10,192 nt of DNA. It comes from Chitinophaga pinensis (lineage in GTDB: Bacteria > Bacteroidota > Bacteroidia > Flavobacteriales_D > Crocinitomicaceae). Shown piece after piece: positions 1 to 6,406 of the stretch. Position 1 is the stretch's first letter. Every line of letters begins with the position of its first letter. Where the stretch lies: the NCBI GenBank assembly GCA_945870115.1, contig CAMBRH010000115.1, positions 1-10,192 of the forward strand. Direction: 5' to 3'. Made by a program: the position numbers and the translations under genes. The notes beneath the pieces are model-generated. The model was not told the DNA's origin. It worked only from the letters and a program-made list of their open reading frames with translations, and did no database searches.

Positions 1-558
1 ATGATGGGATATTATAATTTACCAGATAAAACTGCTGAAGATATAAATTCTGAAGGTTGGTTTCACACAGGTGATATTGGAGAAATGGTCGAAGAAAAGT
101 TCTTGAAAATCACTGATAGAAAAAAGGAAATATTCAAAACTTCTGGAGGGAAGTTTATCATTCCTCAAGCAATGGAAAATAAATTCAAAGAATCTCGTTT
201 TATAGAGCAAATTATGGTAATTGGTGAAAATGAAAAATTCCCTGCAGCGATGATTGTTCCTAATTTTAATTTTATAAAAGATTGGAGTAGACGGAAGAAA
301 CTGAATTTAGAAAATCTTTCAAATGAAGAGTTGCAAAAAAATGAACTTGTTATAAAACGCATTGAGTTGGCAGTTGAAAAATTAAATGCAAATTATGGAC
401 ATTGGGAACAAATCAAAAAGATTTCACTTTTACCAAAAGAATTTACGATTGATGGGGGAGAGTTAACCCCTACTTTAAAGTTGAAACGTAAATTTATAAT
501 GGAAAAATATAAAGCTGTTGTTGACCATATTTATCATGAAGATTCTGTGAAAGAGTAA
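1..558 (+). CDS. Long-chain acyl-CoA synthetase (AMP-forming), C-terminal part, cut by left edge
   Basis: This is the C-terminal 185 residues of an ANL-superfamily acyl-CoA synthetase, which activates a fatty acid with ATP and then CoA at the inner face of the cytoplasmic membrane. Visible are the core motif GWFHTGDIG (residues 19-27 of the visible part), whose Asp binds the AMP ribose, and the hinge ITDRKKEIFKTSGGK (37-51). The C-terminal lid ends in GELTPTLKLKR (153-163), which holds the expected catalytic lysine (probably K160). The long insertion between hinge and lid and the ELTPTLKLKR ending fit the long-chain (FadD15/FAA-like) branch rather than acetyl-CoA synthetase. The window begins with ATG, but MMGYYNLPDKT is the internal segment that normally precedes the core motif. 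That ATG is therefore very unlikely to be the start, and several hundred residues lie upstream. The stop is TAA at 556-558. Chain-length preference cannot be read from this part. Confidence 0.93.
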   Translation: MMGYYNLPDKTAEDINSEGWFHTGDIGEMVEEKFLKITDRKKEIFKTSGGKFIIPQAMENKFKESRFIEQIMVIGENEKFPAAMIVPNFNFIKDWSRRKKLNLENLSNEELQKNELVIKRIELAVEKLNANYGHWEQIKKISLLPKEFTIDGGELTPTLKLKRKFIMEKYKAVVDHIYHEDSVKE

Positions 559-598
559 TTTTTTTTACAATTAACTACAGAAGAGTTTCATATTTATA

Positions 599-620
599 GC
601 AACGGATTTTAATCCGTTGC
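599..620. repeat. 22-bp perfect palindrome (REP-like or operator)
   Basis: GCAACGGATT (599-608), a TT centre, then AATCCGTTGC (611-620) form a 10-bp perfect inverted repeat in the gap between the acyl-CoA synthetase and rsmG. It is followed by GAAAAGGG and not by a T-run, so it is not a canonical intrinsic terminator. The GC-rich ends stand out against AT-rich surroundings. It could be a dispersed palindromic (REP-type) element, a protein-binding site, or a 3' stability hairpin of the upstream mRNA. A genome-wide copy count would separate these. Confidence 0.75.
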
Positions 621-646
621 GAAAAGGGTTCTAAAATTTAGTTTTG
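617..646 (+). promoter_or_regulatory. Bacteroidota-type promoter for rsmG
   Basis: TTG at 617-619 is followed after 19 nt by TAGTTTTG at 639-646, matching the phylum's TTG-N17-23-TAnnTTTG consensus with ideal spacing. Transcription would begin near 652-655, leaving a leader of about 80 nt before the ATG at 735. The upstream element lies inside the right arm of the 599-620 palindrome. A start site here also argues against the GTG at 651 as the translation start of rsmG. Confidence 0.6.
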
Positions 647-734
647 GCGTGTGTTTTTATTTAAAAACCGTGACAAAACTATTTTTTCACAATATTTTTC
701 AGACATTTATTCTTACTTTTACAGAAAAAAAATC

Positions 735-1367
735 ATGGATTCAGTAGAATTAGTCAAAAAATATTTTAAAAATTTAAGCGAAAAGCAAATTGCTCAATTT
801 ACTGAATTACGTGAAATTTATGAATTTTGGAATAATCAGATAAATGTTATTTCCAGAAAAAACTTAGATTCTTTCTATGAAAGACATGTCTTACATTCTT
901 TAGCAATCGCTAAAATAATTGATTTTAAACCAAATACCACTATTTTAGATATTGGAACTGGTGGTGGTTTTCCTGGAATTCCTTTGGCGATTTTATTTCC
1001 TGATTGCCAGTTTCATTTAGTCGATTCCATTGGTAAAAAAATCAAAGTTGTGACAGAAGTTGCAACACATTTGAAATTAGAAAATGTTAAAGCATCAAAC
1101 GATCGAGCGGAAAACATCAAAGAGAAATTTGATTTCATTGTGAGTCGAGCTGTAACTGCAATGCCAACTTTTTTAACTTGGACTAAAAACAAATTCAATA
1201 AAGAGAACAAAAATTACTTGAAAAATGGAATTTTGTATCTTAAAGGTGGAGATTTAAAAGAAGAAATGAAGCACATCAAACAAAAAATAACCTATCATTC
1301 AATTCCTGATTTCTTTGAAGAAGATTTTTTTGAAACGAAAAAAGTTGTTTTTGTAAAAATGAATTGA
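735..1367 (+). CDS. rsmG: 16S rRNA (guanine-527-N7)-methyltransferase RsmG (GidB)
   Basis: RsmG transfers a methyl group from S-adenosylmethionine to N7 of G527 in 16S rRNA; loss typically gives low-level streptomycin resistance. In the 210-residue form, the N-terminal WNNQINVISRK stretch (about 32-42) and the SAM-binding motif ILDIGTGGGFPGIPLA (about 70-85) are characteristic, as are the acidic LVDS after the second strand and the SRAV motif (137-140). I chose ATG 735 (MDSVELVKKYF) over the open frame's GTG at 651. The ATG form has the usual family length, the extra 28 residues (rich in F, Y and K) do not look like family sequence, and the probable promoter would start transcription at or after that GTG. 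The gene converges on the 178-residue gene, with 29 nt between the stops. Confidence 0.95.
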   Translation: MDSVELVKKYFKNLSEKQIAQFTELREIYEFWNNQINVISRKNLDSFYERHVLHSLAIAKIIDFKPNTTILDIGTGGGFPGIPLAILFPDCQFHLVDSIGKKIKVVTEVATHLKLENVKASNDRAENIKEKFDFIVSRAVTAMPTFLTWTKNKFNKENKNYLKNGILYLKGGDLKEEMKHIKQKITYHSIPDFFEEDFFETKKVVFVKMN

Positions 1368-1396
1368 AATCTAAAATAAATAAAATTGTAATTAAA

Positions 1397-1933
1397 TTAC
1401 ATTTTATACTTCTTGAAAAACACGTCCCAATCCCACAGAAAACTCTGAACAACATCATCCATTCTTTTTAGGAATAATGGATTTGGTGCTTGCATTCTTC
1501 TGAAATAATCATCTTGAAAATCATTCAAATTGTATTTGTAAAATATTGACTTTGACATGGCATAAATCATATTTTTTGAAGGATGATTTTTTCTAGACAT
1601 AAAACTTTGATATTCACGGATTAAATCAATAAATGAATCTAATTCCATTCCATAAATTTTAGCTAATTTCTCAAAAACCAATTTTTCAACATTATGCGCT
1701 TGTTCAGCTTCAAAAGTACTTTCAATAAATGATAAATTTCCAACAAGCACTATCATAGCGAATTCACCATCTTGGCTTGCTTGAATATTAGGTGAAACGA
1801 CAAAGGCTGCATCCTCATTTATAATAGAAGCAACTTCATCAAATCCTTTTTCTACTACGTCAAATAAAGCGTTCACAAAAATATTTGCGACCTGATTATC
1901 TGACAATCTTTTCTTGATTAATGAACTTAACAT
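1397..1933 (-). CDS. Conserved-looking hypothetical cytoplasmic protein, 178 aa
   Basis: I cannot assign a family with a known function. The protein begins MLSSLIKKRLSDNQVANIF and has no signal peptide, no membrane segment and no cysteine. It looks mostly helical, with one more hydrophobic, strand-like part (FAMIVLVGNLSFIE, about 58-71). The C-terminal third is aromatic and basic (YNLNDFQDDYFRRMQ, then FLWDWDVFFKKYKM at the end). It resembles from memory uncharacterised proteins seen in Flavobacteriales, which is a recollection and not a search. It is transcribed alone and divergently from the adaptor gene at 2100, with a TACCTTTG box about 30 nt upstream of its ATG. Length, codon use and a complete frame support a real gene. 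Confidence 0.82.
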   Translation of the reverse strand: MLSSLIKKRLSDNQVANIFVNALFDVVEKGFDEVASIINEDAAFVVSPNIQASQDGEFAMIVLVGNLSFIESTFEAEQAHNVEKLVFEKLAKIYGMELDSFIDLIREYQSFMSRKNHPSKNMIYAMSKSIFYKYNLNDFQDDYFRRMQAPNPLFLKRMDDVVQSFLWDWDVFFKKYKM

Positions 1934-1962
1934 CTTTGTAACTATTAATACCGTTTGAAAAA

Positions 1963-1970
1963 CAAAGGTA
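1963..1970 (-). promoter_or_regulatory. -7 box (TACCTTTG) for the 178-aa gene
   Basis: Read on the minus strand, TACCTTTG is a full match to TAnnTTTG. It would give a start site near 1957 and a leader of about 24 nt before the ATG at 1933. The nearest upstream TTTG (1989-1986) is only 15 nt away, shorter than the usual 17-23, so the upstream element is weak or absent. Confidence 0.4.
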
Positions 1971-2082
1971 CTAATCGATAAAGTACAAAAAACGTTCGTT
2001 CAAAAGACATTATCAACTAAGTTATTAACATTAACTTTACATTAAACGAATTGAGAAATTAATTGTACCTTTAAAAAATATC

Positions 2083-2089
2083 GGGAGGA
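2083..2089 (+). promoter_or_regulatory. Shine-Dalgarno sequence fixing the GTG start at 2100
   Basis: GGGAGGA lies 10 nt before GTG 2100; its GGAGG core ends 11 nt before it. Five consecutive canonical pairs (GGAGG) with the anti-Shine-Dalgarno are possible, plus a G-U pair. I see no comparable purine-rich core upstream of the other genes here, in keeping with the general weakness of Shine-Dalgarno signals in Bacteroidota. It supports GTG as the true start. A near-match -7 box, TACCTTTA (2066-2073), lies just upstream but has no well-spaced TTG. Confidence 0.6.
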
Positions 2090-2099
2090 AATTTATAAA

Positions 2100-3020
2100 G
2101 TGAAAAAAAGAATTTTAATATTACTTTTATTATTTAGTTGTATATTAGCTATTTACGTTATTTTATTTAAAAAATCGAATCAAACTAATTCAGATTCCAA
2201 TTCAAAAAAATCTTTAAAAATTGAAAGTTTATTAAATTCAAAAGAAAATATTAAAGAATCATCTATAAGCGAAAATAATATAAAATTAAAATTAGAAAAA
2301 TCCTTTCTTGTCGAAAAAATAATCTCATTTCCAATTTCTGGAACGCTGGAAAAAGGAGAATTAAATTTAAAAGTTGGCACTAAAGTTAAAAAAAATGACC
2401 TACTATTTCAGTTGAATAATAAAAAATATTTTGATGAATTAATTGTTTTAAAAAAGGAATTAAAATCAATTTTGAACTTAAATTTTAAAAATATTTCGCA
2501 GCAATTTCCTACTGAAGTTAGGAAATGGCAAATTTTTTATAACGGAATTTCAGAAACAGATTTACTTCCAAAAGTTCCAATTTTTACTTCTGAAATTGAA
2601 GATAATTACTTTAAGGAAATAAAATTTCATTCAACTTTTGCTAAAATTGAGAAGAAAGAATCTGAGGCTGTAAAATATTTTTATTTATCACCAAATGCTG
2701 GTCAGATTGGAGAAATACTTTGTAATTTGAATTCACATGTTATTGCGAATCAAAAAGTTGCAACAATTGTAAATCCTAGCAAAACTATTTTAACTTTAAA
2801 AATTCCCCAAAATGATTTATCTTTTTTTCAGAAGAAGCAACTAATAAAATCTCAAATAGAATTACTTTCAAGTGAAAATAAAACTATTTTAATAAATTCA
2901 AATTTTGTAGCTGAAAAAGGTGCTGTTTCTGATAGTATTTCTCTTATTTTTAAAGTTAACACCAGAGAATTGAAATCAATTAAAAATGATGAATCTTTGT
3001 TTTTCGTGTTCAAAAATTAA
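2100..3020 (+). CDS. HlyD/RND-type periplasmic adaptor (membrane-fusion) protein, small, orphan
   Basis: Such adaptors link an inner-membrane pump to an outer-membrane channel across the periplasm. Residues 5-23 form a hydrophobic signal anchor. Its LFSC is a poor lipobox and the hydrophobic run continues past the Cys, so a membrane anchor is more likely than a lipoprotein. A Ser/Asn/Lys-rich linker follows (about 24-62). The two halves of a lipoyl/barrel-sandwich domain are visible: FPISGTLEKGELNLKVGTKV with LLFQLNN (77-107), and YLSPNAGQIGEI with VIANQKVATI (195-223). Between them is a short helical hairpin containing the FPTEVRKWQIFYNGI and LLPKVPIFTSE stretches seen in Bacteroidota RND adaptors. 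A beta-barrel domain starts at LTLKIPQNDL (231-240). The chain ends at 306, shorter than the roughly 350-400 usual for the family, so the membrane-proximal domain seems missing. No pump or TolC-like gene is adjacent. It starts at GTG with a clear Shine-Dalgarno, and 66 nt separate it from the next gene. Confidence 0.78.
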   Translation: MKKRILILLLLFSCILAIYVILFKKSNQTNSDSNSKKSLKIESLLNSKENIKESSISENNIKLKLEKSFLVEKIISFPISGTLEKGELNLKVGTKVKKNDLLFQLNNKKYFDELIVLKKELKSILNLNFKNISQQFPTEVRKWQIFYNGISETDLLPKVPIFTSEIEDNYFKEIKFHSTFAKIEKKESEAVKYFYLSPNAGQIGEILCNLNSHVIANQKVATIVNPSKTILTLKIPQNDLSFFQKKQLIKSQIELLSSENKTILINSNFVAEKGAVSDSISLIFKVNTRELKSIKNDESLFFVFKN

Positions 3021-3086
3021 TATTTTATTTAAAATTTATCCTACTTAATTTTTTTTCACTATCTTCATCACAGAAAAACATTCATC

Positions 3087-4085
3087 TTGCCTAAAATCGT
3101 TGTAATATTATTTTTGTTTATTTGTGAATTAAGTTTCGCTCAAGATATTCATTGGTCGCAATTTTTCAATAATTCACTTTATTTAAGTCCAGCAAATAGC
3201 GGTAATTTTAAGGGAAACACAAGATTTGTATCTTCTTACAGAGAGCAGTGGAAAAGCGTTACAAAACCTTTCAAAACGTTTTCATTTTCTTATGATACAC
3301 ATCTTAAAGAAAAACAAGATGTTGGCTTAGGTTTTTTACTTTTCAATGATAATTCAGGCGATGGAAAATTTAAAACAATTGAACTTCAATTCATGCCTTC
3401 TTATCGCAAATTTCTCAATAAGGATTCAACACAACAACTAACTGCAGGGCTTCAAATTGCTTTTAATCACAGACAATTTACTTTTCCAAATTTTTATTTT
3501 GATGAACAATATAATGGATTAAATTACGATCCAAATTCTCCAATTACGGAAGAATTAATCACTTCAAAGAGGAATAATTTTTCACTTGGATCTGGAATTT
3601 CGTATGAAATAATCAAAGATAAGAAACATTCCTTTCAATTTGGTTTTTCGGCATTTAACTTGAATCAACCGAATCAAGGGTTTTATGGTGAAAAAGTAAA
3701 ACGAGATGTTCGACTTAGCTTATTTGCAAATGCAACAATTAAATTAAATGAAAAAATTAATGTTTTGCCTTCCTTTATATTTCAAAAACAAGGAACTTTT
3801 AGAGAATTAATTTTTGGTTCTCAAGTAAAATGCACCTTAAAAAATGATGCAAAAACGTACAAAGCAATTTCTGGTGGAATTTTTATGCGTAAAAAAGATG
3901 CTTTTTTCTTAAATTTTGGGATTGATTTAAATAATTTTTATGTAGCCTTAAGTTATGATGTGAATATTTCAAATCTAAAGCCCGCAAGTAATTCAAGAGG
4001 TGGGTTTGAATTAAATTTAAAATACATTTTTAATAAATATAAGCCAAAACAAATTCAACACAGAGTATGTCCAGAATTTATTTGA
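3087..4085 (+). CDS. PorP/SprF-family type IX secretion-associated outer-membrane protein
   Basis: Residues 1-18 are a signal peptide (MPKIVVILFLFICELSFA, cut before QDIHWSQF). The mature start DIHWSQFFNNSLYLSPANSG (20-39) is the family signature, followed by RFVSSYREQWKSV (46-58) and alternating beta-strands up to a C-terminal RVCPEFI. Family members are predicted outer-membrane barrels that work with T9SS and gliding machinery or adhesin partners, often next to an OmpA-like gene, as here. The length of 332 is normal. The open frame contains no ATG upstream, and TTG 3087 directly precedes a fitting signal peptide, so TTG is the best start. No promoter was recognised in the 66-nt gap, so it is probably co-transcribed with the adaptor gene. 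The last 19 nt overlap the next gene, suggesting coupled translation. A paralogue of PorP itself is possible; which PorP/SprF type this is remains unclear. Confidence 0.92.
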   Translation: MPKIVVILFLFICELSFAQDIHWSQFFNNSLYLSPANSGNFKGNTRFVSSYREQWKSVTKPFKTFSFSYDTHLKEKQDVGLGFLLFNDNSGDGKFKTIELQFMPSYRKFLNKDSTQQLTAGLQIAFNHRQFTFPNFYFDEQYNGLNYDPNSPITEELITSKRNNFSLGSGISYEIIKDKKHSFQFGFSAFNLNQPNQGFYGEKVKRDVRLSLFANATIKLNEKINVLPSFIFQKQGTFRELIFGSQVKCTLKNDAKTYKAISGGIFMRKKDAFFLNFGIDLNNFYVALSYDVNISNLKPASNSRGGFELNLKYIFNKYKPKQIQHRVCPEFI

Positions 4086-6367
4086 TATTTCTAACTATTT
4101 TTTCAGTATCAACTTTTTCTTTTTCTCAAAGAACGAATGATTTTGAACGTGAATCAAATGGTACTTTTGAAGAGAATATTGAAATCGCAAATAAATTAAA
4201 AGATAATGGTGATTTTATTTCAGCTATTTATTTTTATGAAAAAGCACTTATTTCAGACTCACAATCTGTAGATCTTTTGTGGAATTATGCGGAAACTTTG
4301 CGTTTGTCAAAAGATTATTCAAAAGCTGAAAAAATGTATCAAAAAGTTTTTGATAAGGAAGAAACAGAATTGTATATTAGAAGTATTTTATATTTAGGAT
4401 TAATGCAGAAGCAAAATGGTCATTATCCTGAAGCAATCGAGTCTTTTAAAATCGCCAAGAAAAAATATGCGAATGATAAAAGTGCTTATTTGTATTTGAA
4501 ATCTAAGCAAGAACTTGAATCTTGTTTGTGGGCTAAAAAAGCAATAAAAGATACGGCTAATTTAGAAGTTTTAAAGCTTCCTCCATCTGTAAATACAGTA
4601 GATTCGGAATTTGGACATAGCTTTTACAATGATATTTTGTATTTCTCGGCATTAAAAGCAGATTCTTCAAACCATGTAGATGAAATTTACACAAAAAAAT
4701 ATAAGAATGAAATTTATAAAATTAATTTAAATTCTAATGATAAAATCATTGAACAAGATGAACTTAATCCAGAGCAATTTCATGCTGGTAATGGAACTTT
4801 TTCATTGGATAAAAAACGATTTTACTATAGTTTATGTAAGGAAAATGAAGCAAATTTGAATTGCAAAATAATGGTCGCTTATTATGTTAATGGAAAAATG
4901 AGATCAATTGATACCTTGGGTGAAATAATCAATGAAAGTGATGCAAATTCTACAATGCCTTATGTTGCTAAGTTTGATAATAACGAAGTTTTATTTTTTG
5001 CTTCAGATCGAGCAGGGACAAAGGGAGGTTTAGATATTTTTTATTCTTACATTAAAAATGGTACTCAGTTTTCAAAACCAATTCCCTTGGAAATTATAAA
5101 TACTCCAGACAATGAACTTAGTCCTTTTTTCGATTCATTGTCAAACACTATTTATTTTTCTTCTTCTTGGCATTATGGTTTTGGAGGGTATGATATTTTT
5201 TCATCAAACTTTGATGGTAATAAATTTCAAAAAACAGAAAATTTAGGTCTTCCAATCAATAGTCAAGCCAATGATTTGTATTATTTTAAGAATAAAGAAG
5301 AAAACTATTTTTCAACAAATAGGCTAGGGGTGACCTTTTCAAATAATCCAACTTGTTGTTCAGATATCTATTCTTATTCAATTCCAAAACCAATTATCGA
5401 CACTAATTCACTTGTAAATAATGCGGAATTGAAGGAAAAGGAAATTAAAATGACCTTTGAAGAATTGAATAAAAAACTTCCAGTTACATTATATTTTCAT
5501 AACGATATTCCTAATCCAAATTCAAACGATACAACTTCCAAGATAAATTACATTAAAACTTACAATGATTATACAAACATGATTTCTCAGTATAAGAGAG
5601 AATATTCTAAAGGTTTAACAGAAAAGAAAGCAATTGATGCGCAAGAAGATATCGAAAGTTTTTTCACAGAGTTTGTAGATCAAGGAGTTAAAGACTTAGA
5701 ACTTTTTCGAGATTTGTTATTCAAAGAATTGGAAAAAGGAAATTCAATTAATCTTACTGTGAAAGGTTTTGCAAGCCCTTTGGCGAAAAATGATTATAAT
5801 GTTAATTTGACGAAAAGAAGAATTGCTTCTTTAAAAAATTATTTGGGAGAATATGATAAAGGTAAATTTTCACCATACATAAATAATTCTCATCCTTCAG
5901 GCACCAAGTTAACTTTTCAAGAAGTTCCTTTTGGGGAATATACAGCTGATAAATTAATAAGCGATAATCCACAAGATAAGAAAAATTCTATTTATTCTCG
6001 AATTGCTGCTTTGGAGCGAAAAATCGAAATTCAAAGCGTTTCCTTTATTAAAGTTGATAGTGCGAATTACTTAGTTACAAAGAATCAGGTTAAAGATTTA
6101 GGGAAAATTGACCCAACAAAAATATATGAAGTCAGTTTTGATATTAACAATATTGGTTCCAAGCCTTTAGAAATTCATAAAATTGATATTCCTTGTTCTT
6201 GTAACACTGCAGAAGTTTCAAAAAATAAATTTGAAATTAATGAAAATGGAACTGTTAAAGTCAGTTTTGATCCAAAAGGATACTCAGGAAAAATTGTTAA
6301 ATCAGTGTATATTTATGTAAAAGGAAGTAAAGAACCATTAAGATTAGTTTTAACAGGTGAAATTTAA
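4067..6367 (+). CDS. TPR / PD40-propeller / OmpA-like / DUF1573 envelope protein (PorE-like)
   Basis: The signal peptide is residues 1-20 (ends STFSFS, cut before Gln21). Three TPR-like repeats follow (about 35-60, 67-95 and 105-134). A six-bladed-type propeller of PD40 repeats occupies about 180-435; the clearest blades hold LFFASDRAGTKGGLDIFYS (about 307-325) and IYFSSSWHYGFGGYDIFSS. An OmpA-like domain spans about 470-650: a first strand LPVTLYFHND, a long insertion, then LTVKGFASPLAKNDYNVNLT (563-582) with basic RR at 584-585, the region that contacts peptidoglycan in OmpA proteins. The last 95 residues are a DUF1573 beta-sandwich (DLGKIDPTK, FDINNIGSKPLEI and the typical C-x-C at 710 and 712). 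T9SS PorE has TPR, propeller, carboxypeptidase-like and OmpA domains and is a lipoprotein. This protein lacks the carboxypeptidase-like part, lacks a lipobox, and gains DUF1573. It likely tethers the PorP-like partner to the cell wall. It starts 19 nt inside the preceding gene. Confidence 0.88.
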   Translation: MSRIYLIFLTIFSVSTFSFSQRTNDFERESNGTFEENIEIANKLKDNGDFISAIYFYEKALISDSQSVDLLWNYAETLRLSKDYSKAEKMYQKVFDKEETELYIRSILYLGLMQKQNGHYPEAIESFKIAKKKYANDKSAYLYLKSKQELESCLWAKKAIKDTANLEVLKLPPSVNTVDSEFGHSFYNDILYFSALKADSSNHVDEIYTKKYKNEIYKINLNSNDKIIEQDELNPEQFHAGNGTFSLDKKRFYYSLCKENEANLNCKIMVAYYVNGKMRSIDTLGEIINESDANSTMPYVAKFDNNEVLFFASDRAGTKGGLDIFYSYIKNGTQFSKPIPLEIINTPDNELSPFFDSLSNTIYFSSSWHYGFGGYDIFSSNFDGNKFQKTENLGLPINSQANDLYYFKNKEENYFSTNRLGVTFSNNPTCCSDIYSYSIPKPIIDTNSLVNNAELKEKEIKMTFEELNKKLPVTLYFHNDIPNPNSNDTTSKINYIKTYNDYTNMISQYKREYSKGLTEKKAIDAQEDIESFFTEFVDQGVKDLELFRDLLFKELEKGNSINLTVKGFASPLAKNDYNVNLTKRRIASLKNYLGEYDKGKFSPYINNSHPSGTKLTFQEVPFGEYTADKLISDNPQDKKNSIYSRIAALERKIEIQSVSFIKVDSANYLVTKNQVKDLGKIDPTKIYEVSFDINNIGSKPLEIHKIDIPCSCNTAEVSKNKFEINENGTVKVSFDPKGYSGKIVKSVYIYVKGSKEPLRLVLTGEI

Positions 6368-6379
6368 CTCTTTTATAAC

Positions 6380-6387
6380 TACTTTTG
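6380..6387 (+). promoter_or_regulatory. -7 box (TACTTTTG) for the DUF1624 gene
   Basis: TACTTTTG matches TAnnTTTG fully, and a start near 6394 would leave a leader of about 13 nt before ATG 6407. No TTG lies 17-23 nt upstream; the nearest T-rich stretch is GTTTTAA, about 27 nt away. It could supplement read-through from the upstream operon. Confidence 0.35.
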
Positions 6388-6406
6388 ACTAACGATTAAC
6401 GATATT

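Noticed and set aside
651..734. N-terminal extension of RsmG from a GTG at 651
   Set aside because: The 28 extra residues do not look like RsmG, ATG 735 gives the normal family length, and the probable promoter would start transcription at about the GTG itself.
1381..1406. AT-rich imperfect inverted repeat between rsmG and the 178-aa gene as a bidirectional terminator
   Set aside because: The stem has a one-base bulge, no G-C clamp beyond one pair, and only four T residues after it. The 29-nt junction may still contain a weak terminator, but the sequence does not show one clearly.
1968..1986. GTACT/AGTAC dyad around ATCGAT in the divergent gap as an operator
   Set aside because: The arms are only 5 bp, and their centre does not coincide with that of the ATCGAT core, so chance is a sufficient explanation.
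2978..2997. Promoter for the PorP-like gene inside the end of the adaptor gene (TTG, then AATCTTTG)
   Set aside because: The -7 box lacks its first T and the start site would be about 85 nt upstream of the TTG start codon. It is too weak to list as a feature.
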